The translations under genes and the position numbers were made by a program. A stretch of 64,000 nt of DNA from Desertivirga brevis (GTDB lineage: Bacteria > Bacteroidota > Bacteroidia > Sphingobacteriales > Sphingobacteriaceae). Location of the stretch: positions 372,001 to 436,000 of the forward strand of contig NZ_JAFEWF010000002.1 in the NCBI RefSeq assembly GCF_017355835.1. Direction: 5' to 3'. The notes beneath the pieces were generated by a model. The model saw only the letters and a program-made list of their open reading frames with translations, had not been told where the DNA came from and did no database searches. This document shows, piece by piece, positions 16,499 through 23,561 of this stretch (its first letter is position 1; the number at the start of each line of letters is the position of its first letter).

Positions 16499-17188
16499 TT
16501 ATAAAAGTGCCATTAGTTCATTTAAATGTGATATTTCTCTTTTTACTTCCAGGGGAGTTTCCTTTCCTGTTGGATTAAAGTAAATAGCATCTATCCCAAA
16601 ATTCATTGCACCACGAATATCTGCCTCAATACTATCTCCTATCATAAGGCTTTCTTCCTTTTTAGCCATGGCTTTATTTAAAGCGAATTCAAAAATCGCT
16701 TTGTCTGGCTTATTCGCGCCTACGACCTCAGAAATGATAATATTTTTAAAATACCTTCCCAAATCACTCAATTCAATTTTCATCTCTGTGGATTCTTTAA
16801 ATCCATTTGATATCAGATGTAAACTGTACTTCGAACTTAAATATTCAAGTGTCTTACGAGCTTCGGGGAATAAGTTAGTTTTGGTTGGGCAGATCCGCAC
16901 ATAATCGTCTTCAAAAGCTGTCGGTATACTTTCAGGTACAAGACCTAAATCAAGAAAAGTTTTTTTAAACCTTGTTTCCCGGAGTTCCTGTTTGCTTATC
17001 TTTCCAAGATGATAAGAGGCCCAAAGGGCATGATTATTCCTTGTGTAAACGCTTATAAAAGTTTTGGAGCAGGAAATACCCAGCTTTTGAAGGGAATAAA
17101 CCTCAAATAATTCTGTTAATGTTTCTTCTGCATTCCGGTCAAAATCCCAGATAGTGTGATCCAGGTCGAAAAATATATGCTTATACAT
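16499..17188 (-). CDS. YjjG-type noncanonical pyrimidine nucleotidase (HAD family)
   Basis: A 229-aa HAD-superfamily phosphatase. HAD motif I is FFDLDHTIWDF (nucleophile Asp and acid Asp), motif II LISNGF, motif III Lys in GANKPDKAIF, and motif IV MIGDSIEADI. The tryptophan after the DLDHT motif and the overall pattern fit YjjG, which dephosphorylates noncanonical pyrimidine nucleotides such as 5-fluoro-UMP or modified dUMP. It lies just downstream of upp on the same strand (48 nt), so both may work in pyrimidine housekeeping. GATATTTG, one base off TAnnTTTG, ends 5 nt before the ATG. Confidence 0.85.
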   Translation of the reverse strand: MYKHIFFDLDHTIWDFDRNAEETLTELFEVYSLQKLGISCSKTFISVYTRNNHALWASYHLGKISKQELRETRFKKTFLDLGLVPESIPTAFEDDYVRICPTKTNLFPEARKTLEYLSSKYSLHLISNGFKESTEMKIELSDLGRYFKNIIISEVVGANKPDKAIFEFALNKAMAKKEESLMIGDSIEADIRGAMNFGIDAIYFNPTGKETPLEVKREISHLNELMALL

Positions 17189-17236
17189 TGGTCCAAATAT
17201 CTGAAAGATTTACAACGCAAAAGGGCAAAAAATATG

Positions 17237-17881
17237 TTATCCGTCTTTCTGTCCGTAGGCCAGGTCGCCCGCGTCTCCTAATCCAGGAACTATATATGCT
17301 TTCGTTGTCATCTCATCATCAATCGCCCCAAGCCATAGTCTTGCCTGAGGTAAGTTTGCCCGTACATGAGTTACTCCTTCTGTACTTGCAATAACTGAAA
17401 CAATATGGAGCTCTTTAATAGCATATTGTTGTAATAATTCCTTACAGCTTAGTACCATACTCTGGCCAGTCGCAAGCATAGGATCTGATATAATCAGGAC
17501 TCTTTCACTCAAATCGGGGCTTGAAACGTATTCTTTGTTAATTGTAAAGTCTCCTGCCTTCGTTTCCTGGCGATAAGCTGCGATAAAGGCAGAGTCGGCT
17601 TTATCAAAAAAATTCAGTAGTCCCTGATGCAAGGGTAAGCCCGCTCTTAAGATAGTTGCCAGGACCGGTTGCTCCTGAATAATAGATACCATAGCTGTTC
17701 CTAATGGTGTTTCAAATTCGGTATCAATATAACTAAGGGTTTTGCTTATCTCATATGCAAAGATCTCACCGATACGTTCCAGGTTTCGTCGAAATCTCAT
17801 ACTGTCAACCTGAATACTGGCATCCCGTAGCTCGGCAATAAAATTATTTCCTATCGAAGAGGTGTTACTTAGTACAAACAT
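17237..17881 (-). CDS. upp: Uracil phosphoribosyltransferase
   Basis: A 214-aa enzyme joining uracil and PRPP to UMP, in pyrimidine salvage. The PRTase core is visible: TILRAGLPLHQG near the active site, and the PRPP loop ISDPMLATGQS. The C terminus (YIVPGLGDAGDLAYG) carries the uracil-binding loop typical of Upp. The intergenic space upstream (243 nt) holds an imperfect palindrome and an orphan terminator reading toward uvrB. Confidence 0.95.
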   Translation of the reverse strand: MFVLSNTSSIGNNFIAELRDASIQVDSMRFRRNLERIGEIFAYEISKTLSYIDTEFETPLGTAMVSIIQEQPVLATILRAGLPLHQGLLNFFDKADSAFIAAYRQETKAGDFTINKEYVSSPDLSERVLIISDPMLATGQSMVLSCKELLQQYAIKELHIVSVIASTEGVTHVRANLPQARLWLGAIDDEMTTKAYIVPGLGDAGDLAYGQKDG

Positions 17882-17899
17882 GATATATAAATTAGGGAC

Positions 17900-17914
17900 T
17901 TCCTGTTGTAGGAA
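17900..17914. promoter_or_regulatory. Palindrome upstream of upp, possible operator
   Basis: TTCCT-GTTGT-AGGAA is a perfect inverted repeat with 5-nt arms, 19 nt before the upp ATG; an overlapping CTGTT...AACAG repeat shares it. It may be an operator or a leader hairpin of upp. The arms are short enough to arise by chance. Confidence 0.22.
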
Positions 17915-18057
17915 CAGATATCTTTTCCAAAAGTGAGAGCTTAGGGTGAAATAATTATGAAGTTAAGCAATTATTTTTTTTCAGAAACTTATTATTAATG
18001 CCTGACGTTCATACCACGAAAGCTAGGCTTTCATGATTGTTAAATAAGGTTTATCGG

Positions 18058-18081
18058 GGGGCCACAAGTTGGTCCCTTTTT
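18058..18081 (+). terminator. Orphan rho-independent terminator between upp and uvrB
   Basis: GGGGCCA pairs with TGGTCCC (7 bp with one G-T pair) around a 5-nt loop, followed by five T, all on the plus strand. No plus-strand gene ends here: upp points the other way and uvrB begins downstream. It must end an unannotated plus-strand transcript or shield uvrB from read-through. A second small hairpin, GAAAGC-TAG-GCTTTC, lies at 18018-18032. Confidence 0.5.
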
Positions 18082-18109
18082 AATTACCTTTCAAATTTCT
18101 TATAATGCT

Positions 18110-18117
18110 TATCTTTG
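18110..18117 (+). promoter_or_regulatory. Promoter -7 box (TATCTTTG) of uvrB
   Basis: TATCTTTG is a perfect TAnnTTTG match and ends 7 nt before the uvrB ATG. Transcription would start at or just before the start codon. No SOS/LexA-type box was recognised nearby. Confidence 0.5.
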
Positions 18118-18124
18118 ATATTGC

Positions 18125-20170
18125 ATGGATTTCAAACTTATATCTGATTACAAACCAACCGGAGACCAGCCAGAGGCAATAAGGCAACTGGTTGAGGGAG
18201 TGAAAAGCGAAGAGCACTATCAAACGCTTTTAGGAGTAACGGGGTCAGGAAAAACATTTACCGTGGCTAATGTAATTCAGCAGACTCAAAAACCAACTTT
18301 GATTTTAAGTCATAATAAAACGCTGGCCGCGCAGTTATATGGCGAGTTTAAGCAGTTCTTTCCGGAGAATTCAGTCAATTATTTTGTTTCCTACTATGAT
18401 TACTACCAACCCGAAGCCTATATATCCACTACAAACACCTATATAGAGAAGGATCTTCAGATCAATGAAGAGATCGAGAAGCTGCGATTAAGAACAACAT
18501 CTTCGCTGATGTCAGGCAGGCGCGATATCATTGTTGTATCGTCCATCTCTTGTATATATGGTATGGGAAATCCGGAGGATTTCTCAAATTCTGTGTTCAA
18601 GATAGCAGTTGGCACCAGGATCAGTAGGAACGCGTTCCTACATCGTCTTGTAGAGATTTTATATTCTCGAACTTCAGCAGACTTTCGAAGGGGTACGTTC
18701 AGAGTAAAAGGAGACACGGTGGATATTTATCCACCTTACATGGATTTTGCTTACAGGGTTTGTTTCTTCGGTGATGACATAGAAGAGATGATGACTATTG
18801 ATCCTTCCACAGGCAAGACTCTGGAGAAGATGTCGCATATGGCCATTTATCCAGCTAACCTTTTCGTGACGCCGAAAGATCGCTTCAATCAGTCGGTCTG
18901 GGCTATTCAGGAAGAATTAGAAGTTCGAAAGCAACAATTCGTGCAGGAGCAGCGCTTTTTGGAAGCTAAGCGATTGGAAGAGAGGGTTAATTACGATCTT
19001 GAAATGATACGCGAATTGGGTTATTGCAGTGGTATTGAAAATTATTCGAGATTTTTTGATGGTAGGCAACCCGGAATGCGGCCATTCTGCTTACTGGATT
19101 ATTTCCCGGAAGATTATTTGATGGTTATAGATGAAAGCCATGTTACAGTTCCTCAGATCCGGGCTATGTACGGGGGCGACAGATCACGGAAGATGTCTCT
19201 TGTGGATTATGGATTCAGGTTGCCTGCGGCTTTAGATAACAGGCCTCTTAATTTCGAGGAGTTTGAAAGACTTGCACCTCAAACTATTTATGTAAGCGCA
19301 ACTCCCGGGGACTACGAACTGCAACAAACAGGAGGGGTCGTGGTAGAGCAGGTAATTCGACCCACCGGACTGCTAGATCCTCCAATTGAGGTAAGGCCTG
19401 TAATTAATCAGGTAGATGACTTGCTGGAGGAAGTTGAGCTAACAGTTAAGCAAGGAGATCGAATTTTAGTAACAACGCTCACCAAACGAATGGCTGAGGA
19501 GCTAACAAAGTATATGGATCGCCTGGGTATTCGCGTTAGGTATATCCACTCTGAAGTTAAAACACTTGAAAGGGTGGAGATACTTAGGGGCTTACGTTTA
19601 GGGGAATTTGATGTTCTGGTTGGGATTAACCTATTGCGAGAAGGCTTGGATTTACCGGAAGTATCACTGGTCGCAATTCTTGATGCAGATAAGGAGGGCT
19701 TCCTACGTTCTGAACGTTCTTTGATTCAAACTATAGGCCGTGCAGCCCGTAATGACCGGGGCCGGGTAATTATGTACGCTGATTCTATCACTGAAAGTAT
19801 GCGAATTACAATCGAGGAAACAAACCGAAGGCGCGAGAAACAGATGAAATATAATGAGGAACACGGAATAACACCTCGAACCGTTGGTAAATCTCGTGAG
19901 GCTATAATCGAACAAACATCGGTCGTCGATTTTAAGGGTGGAGTGCAAAAGGCTTATGTCGATAGTGCAGATACCATGGAATCTATAGCAGCCGATCCTA
20001 TAATTCAGTACATGAGCAAGCCTGAGTTGCAGAAAGCGATCGACAAGACGAAGAAGGAGATGATGGCTGCGGCAAAAGATATGGATTTCCTTTTGGCCGC
20101 AAAGTTAAGGGACGAAATGTTTGCTCTGGAAAAGATGATGGAGGAGAAGTTTTCCAAAAAAGCACTTTAA
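18125..20170 (+). CDS. uvrB: Excinuclease ABC subunit B
   Basis: A 681-aa helicase-like subunit of nucleotide excision repair that receives damaged DNA from UvrA and recruits UvrC. Walker A is GVTGSGKT near residues 38-45; the Tyr-rich beta-hairpin (YFVSYYDYYQPEAY) follows around residue 90; Walker B is IDESH; helicase motif VI is QTIGRAARN. The UVR domain that contacts UvrC ends the protein (DFLLAAKLRDEM). Length matches the family. uvrA and uvrC are not in the window. Confidence 0.97.
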   Translation: MDFKLISDYKPTGDQPEAIRQLVEGVKSEEHYQTLLGVTGSGKTFTVANVIQQTQKPTLILSHNKTLAAQLYGEFKQFFPENSVNYFVSYYDYYQPEAYISTTNTYIEKDLQINEEIEKLRLRTTSSLMSGRRDIIVVSSISCIYGMGNPEDFSNSVFKIAVGTRISRNAFLHRLVEILYSRTSADFRRGTFRVKGDTVDIYPPYMDFAYRVCFFGDDIEEMMTIDPSTGKTLEKMSHMAIYPANLFVTPKDRFNQSVWAIQEELEVRKQQFVQEQRFLEAKRLEERVNYDLEMIRELGYCSGIENYSRFFDGRQPGMRPFCLLDYFPEDYLMVIDESHVTVPQIRAMYGGDRSRKMSLVDYGFRLPAALDNRPLNFEEFERLAPQTIYVSATPGDYELQQTGGVVVEQVIRPTGLLDPPIEVRPVINQVDDLLEEVELTVKQGDRILVTTLTKRMAEELTKYMDRLGIRVRYIHSEVKTLERVEILRGLRLGEFDVLVGINLLREGLDLPEVSLVAILDADKEGFLRSERSLIQTIGRAARNDRGRVIMYADSITESMRITIEETNRRREKQMKYNEEHGITPRTVGKSREAIIEQTSVVDFKGGVQKAYVDSADTMESIAADPIIQYMSKPELQKAIDKTKKEMMAAAKDMDFLLAAKLRDEMFALEKMMEEKFSKKAL

Positions 20171-20177
20171 CAATTTA

Positions 20178-20248
20178 TCAGTGTAATCATCAATAATCGG
20201 TGTAATCATATTTCAATCAGTGTAATCATCAATAATTGGTGTAATCAT
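20178..20248 (+). repeat. Tandem 39-bp repeat built of four GTGTAATCAT units
   Basis: The decamer GTGTAATCAT occurs four times, starting at 20181, 20200, 20220 and 20239 (spacing 19, 20 and 19 nt). Two units make a 39-bp block that is repeated almost exactly: the first unit of each block is preceded by TCA, the second by CGG or TGG. It fills the whole gap between uvrB and the YwbE-like gene and leaves only 8 nt before that gene's ATG. I see no coding sense in it. Confidence 0.85.
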
Positions 20249-20256
20249 AAATAATA

Positions 20257-20457
20257 ATGAACGGACAAAATAGAAAAGATATCTATCCGGGTTTGGAAGT
20301 CGATATTATACTAAAGAAGGACCAAAGGAGCGGGAAATTAACCCGGGGAATTGTAAAGGATTTACTAACTAGCTCTGCATTTCATTCAAGGGGCATCAAA
20401 GTAAGATTAGAGGATGGGCAAGTGGGCAGGGTGGCAGAAATTGTCGAAGAGGAGTAA
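20257..20457 (+). CDS. YwbE family protein (DUF2196)
   Basis: A 66-aa protein that closely matches the YwbE family: it opens with MNGQNRKDIYPG, followed by VDIILKKDQRSGKLTRG and ends with VRLEDGQVGRVAEI. The family is short, widely conserved, and without a settled function. It probably forms a small beta-barrel. It follows uvrB across the GTGTAATCAT repeat array and may be co-transcribed with it. Confidence 0.9.
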   Translation: MNGQNRKDIYPGLEVDIILKKDQRSGKLTRGIVKDLLTSSAFHSRGIKVRLEDGQVGRVAEIVEEE

Positions 20458-20511
20458 AGAGATTGGCCTCGATCTTGCTGATAAAAAATAATTATCATAG
20501 AATTGCAACGT

Positions 20512-20544
20512 TAAAATAACTTCAGAAACTTCTGAGCTATTTTA
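20512..20544 (+). terminator. Imperfect hairpin after the YwbE-like gene
   Basis: TAAAATA pairs with TATTTTA, and inside it TCAGA pairs with TCTGA, with small internal mismatches. The position, 55 nt after the YwbE-like stop and 26 nt before the next gene, suits a weak terminator or a leader hairpin of the DUF4834 gene. There is no clean T-run. Confidence 0.3.
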
Positions 20545-20569
20545 TAGTCAAACTTGCATACGTTAAAAA

Positions 20570-20833
20570 ATGGCAGTAATTAAGTTTTTATTTATATCCA
20601 TCTTGGTAATGTGGCTTATAAAGCAGATTATCAAACTGCTTTTACCGATACTATTTCAAAAAGTGGTAAACAAAGCGCAGGAAAATGTCCAGTCTCAATA
20701 CCATAGACAACAGAATTACCAGCAACAAAAACCGATAGGGAAGATATCAGTTGATTATGTCCCTCCGAAAGATAAGGAAGCCAGGGCTGCAGATAAAGCC
20801 GGAGACTTTATTGATTTCGAGGAGATAAAATAA
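20570..20833 (+). CDS. DUF4834 family small membrane protein
   Basis: An 87-aa protein with one N-terminal hydrophobic helix (residues ~3-28), a Gln-rich middle (HRQQNYQQQKP) and a charged C terminus ending DFIDFEEIK. This fits DUF4834, a small Bacteroidota family of unknown role. It is probably anchored in the inner membrane with a short soluble tail. It has its own terminator and seems to be a single-gene unit. Confidence 0.82.
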   Translation: MAVIKFLFISILVMWLIKQIIKLLLPILFQKVVNKAQENVQSQYHRQQNYQQQKPIGKISVDYVPPKDKEARAADKAGDFIDFEEIK

Positions 20834-20845
20834 AGTTATTTTAAG

Positions 20846-20876
20846 AGGGCTCTTAATTAAGTTAAGGGCCTTTTTT
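20846..20876 (+). terminator. Rho-independent terminator after the DUF4834 gene
   Basis: AGGGCTCTTAA pairs with TTAAGGGCCT (10 pairs with one bulged G and one G-T pair) around a 5-nt loop and runs into six T. Confidence 0.75.
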
Positions 20877-21007
20877 ATTGCATTTACCTTTGTTGATTTT
20901 TAAATAGTATTCAATAAACTAGTAGATAACCCTAAGCTAATTCGTTAATGACTTTCGTTTATTTGCTTTGCTACTAAAATATTCCATTGTACATCTATCC
21001 TTTTTTC

Positions 21008-21015
21008 TATTTTTG
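21008..21015 (+). promoter_or_regulatory. Promoter of the YfhO-family gene (TATTTTTG)
   Basis: TATTTTTG matches the -7 consensus TAnnTTTG. A TTG at 20987-20989 lies 18 nt further upstream, a good -33 element with spacing usual for Bacteroidota. The ATG is 21 nt downstream of the box, so a short leader is expected. Confidence 0.55.
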
Positions 21016-21036
21016 GTATCCAACAATTTTTGAATA

Positions 21037-23496
21037 ATGACGACCTGGTTTAAAAGAAATGGTATTCATCTGGCCATTATCGGACTGTTTATATTAATTT
21101 GTTTCGTTTATTTCCTTCCTGCTATACAAGGTAAAGTGCTTAATCAGCACGACGTACTTCAGGCAAAAGGGATGCAGAAGGAAATTATGGATTTTCGTGA
21201 GAAAGACGGTACAGCACCTCTCTGGACTAATTCTATGTTTGGGGGAATGCCAGCCTACCAAATTTGGATGAGGTTTCCGAAGAACGTAACTACTTATGTT
21301 ATTTCCTCTCTCAAAGCTATTTTTCCTAGTCCTATAGATACAGTTCTTCTCTATCTCGTAGGCGCGTATTTTCTATTCTGCGTGTTAAGGGCTAAGCCCT
21401 GGCTGGCTGCAGCTGGAGCAATTGCTTTCGCTTTCTCTTCTTACAATTTTGCAATCATTGAAGCCGGACATGCCAACCAGGCGTTGGCTATCGCATTTTT
21501 CGCACCTCTTGTTGCAAGTATCATTTTAACATTGAGGGGCCATTATCTTCTTGGCGGGTCCTTAACTTCGTTTTTTATGGCCATGGAGATTAGAAGTAAC
21601 CATATTCAGATGTCTTATTATCTGTTTATTGCGTTGCTTATCCTTGTTGGAATCGAGATTTACCACGCCTTTAAAAGTAAAACGCTCCCACTTTTTGCCA
21701 AATCTGTCGGGTCTCTGGCAATCGCTGTGATTATTGGTGTGGCTGTAAATACAAGCCTTCTTTGGACAACCTACGAATATGGACAAGAATCAATAAGAGG
21801 TAAATCTAACCTGAAAACAGAAGGTGATAAACCATCCAACGGATTAGACAAGGATTATGCTTATGCCTGGAGTCAGGGAGTGGGGGAGAATATTACATTT
21901 TTGGTTCCTAACGCCTACGGAGGTTCTTCAGTAGGGAACCTGGATGAAAATTCAGAGGTTGCAAAGGCCCTTATAGGGAAAGGAGTTCCAGTTGACCAAG
22001 CTGCTGGAATTGCGAAACAGATGCCTACTTATTGGGGAGAAAAAAGCTATACTGCCGGTCCCTTTTATTTCGGCGCAACCATATGTTTTTTATTTATACT
22101 GGGGCTGTTAATAGTTAGGGACAGAATAAAATGGTGGGTTTTAGGAGCAGTGGTGTTAACTCTTTTCTTGTCTTTTGGCAAAAACTTCCCACTTGTCTCA
22201 GACCTGTTTTTCCACTATTTCCCGCTTTACAATAAGTTTAGAGCGGTTGAATCTATCTTAGCTGTTACAGGTTTATTATTTCCAATATTAGCTGTTTTGG
22301 CAGTTCGTGATCTAAGTGAGGGGAAAATCGATTCCAAAGACTTACTTAAGAATCTTAAGATTGCTTCATACATCACGGGAGGAGTTTTACTGATAATTAT
22401 CGTTATACCGAGCTTACTCCTAAGCTTCAAAACCTCTACTCATCAGTCGTTTGTTGATCAACTTACGCAGGCGTTTGGAGACCAGGGTATAGCAAATATC
22501 GTTGCTAATGCTTTGATCTCTGATAGAGAAAGCCTGGCGAGAATGGATGCTATCAGATCGCTAGTATTTGTTGCTATTGCCGCTGGACTAGTTTGGGCAT
22601 TAATTCAGAGGAAAATCAAGGTCGAGCTTTCGTTTATTTTATTGTCAGCACTCGTTCTTGTAGACCTTTGGGCTGTAGATAAGAGATATCTTAATAACGA
22701 TAAGTTCGTGGAAAAACAGGATATGGTATTTCAGCCGAGGGAAGTGGATCAACTGATAGCAAGGGATCAGACATTGGATTACCGAGTTCTCGATCTAACA
22801 ACACCAGATCCATTCTCAAGCGCGTACACTTCCTATTTTCATAAATCAGTTGGAGGTTACCATGCTGCAAAATTAAAACGCTACCAGGAGGTCATCTTAA
22901 AGCAGTTTAATAACGCAATTAATGAAGATGTACTGGATATGCTCAATACTAAGTATGTGATCACAACTGGTCCTGATGGTCAGTCTCAGAAAATGGTTAA
23001 TCGGGCCAGTGCTTGCGGAAACGCTTGGTTTATCACTAATGTTCTTTACGTGAAAGATGCCGATCAGGAAATGACTGCCATTAATAGCTTTGATCCGAGG
23101 AAGGAAGCTATCGTTAGCGAGGAGTTTAAGCCTTTGATAAATGAAAAGAAATTGGGCACTACTACTAATGCTTCAATTTCGTTAACCAGCTACCATCCTG
23201 ATCATCTCACTTACGAATATACTGCCCCTAATGATGTTATTGCTGTTTTCGCTGAAATATGGTATACAAAGGGCTGGAATGCTTATGTCGATGGTACAAA
23301 GATCCCTTACTTTAGAGCCAATTATATACTAAGAGGTGCCCAGCTACCCGGAGGTAATCATAAACTTGAATTCAAGTTTGAACCGGCCTCCTATTATACG
23401 GGGGAAAACATATCGTTAGCTGCTTCTATATTACTGATAGTTGGCTTAGGGGCGGTAGGATTTAAAGAAGGTAGAAAAAAGAAAGAGGTAGCTTAG
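21037..23496 (+). CDS. YfhO family membrane protein
   Basis: An 819-aa protein with about a dozen membrane helices in its first 560 residues and a soluble C-terminal region before a last helix. FWYT-type features of YfhO proteins are visible: the periplasmic loop with NQHDVLQ and MFGGMPAYQ near the N terminus, and a C-terminal part with WNAYVDG and YILRGAQLPGGNHKLEFKF. In Gram-positives YfhO acts as a GT-C-like transferase that glycosylates lipoteichoic acid. In Bacteroidota the substrate is unknown but a lipid-linked sugar donor is likely. It is a monocistronic unit with its own promoter and terminator, next to the glycan patch. Confidence 0.87.
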   Translation: MTTWFKRNGIHLAIIGLFILICFVYFLPAIQGKVLNQHDVLQAKGMQKEIMDFREKDGTAPLWTNSMFGGMPAYQIWMRFPKNVTTYVISSLKAIFPSPIDTVLLYLVGAYFLFCVLRAKPWLAAAGAIAFAFSSYNFAIIEAGHANQALAIAFFAPLVASIILTLRGHYLLGGSLTSFFMAMEIRSNHIQMSYYLFIALLILVGIEIYHAFKSKTLPLFAKSVGSLAIAVIIGVAVNTSLLWTTYEYGQESIRGKSNLKTEGDKPSNGLDKDYAYAWSQGVGENITFLVPNAYGGSSVGNLDENSEVAKALIGKGVPVDQAAGIAKQMPTYWGEKSYTAGPFYFGATICFLFILGLLIVRDRIKWWVLGAVVLTLFLSFGKNFPLVSDLFFHYFPLYNKFRAVESILAVTGLLFPILAVLAVRDLSEGKIDSKDLLKNLKIASYITGGVLLIIIVIPSLLLSFKTSTHQSFVDQLTQAFGDQGIANIVANALISDRESLARMDAIRSLVFVAIAAGLVWALIQRKIKVELSFILLSALVLVDLWAVDKRYLNNDKFVEKQDMVFQPREVDQLIARDQTLDYRVLDLTTPDPFSSAYTSYFHKSVGGYHAAKLKRYQEVILKQFNNAINEDVLDMLNTKYVITTGPDGQSQKMVNRASACGNAWFITNVLYVKDADQEMTAINSFDPRKEAIVSEEFKPLINEKKLGTTTNASISLTSYHPDHLTYEYTAPNDVIAVFAEIWYTKGWNAYVDGTKIPYFRANYILRGAQLPGGNHKLEFKFEPASYYTGENISLAASILLIVGLGAVGFKEGRKKKEVA

Positions 23497-23520
23497 TTTA
23501 GCTTAAAGTTATTAGCATAA

Positions 23521-23546
23521 GGGTAATCATTCGGTTACCCTTTTTT
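23521..23546 (+). terminator. Rho-independent terminator after the YfhO-family gene
   Basis: GGGTAA pairs with TTACCC (7 pairs counting an inner T-G) around a 6-8-nt loop, followed by six T. It separates the YfhO gene from the convergent glycosyltransferase fusion. Confidence 0.8.
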
Positions 23547-23561
23547 GTTGATTGTAGTAGG

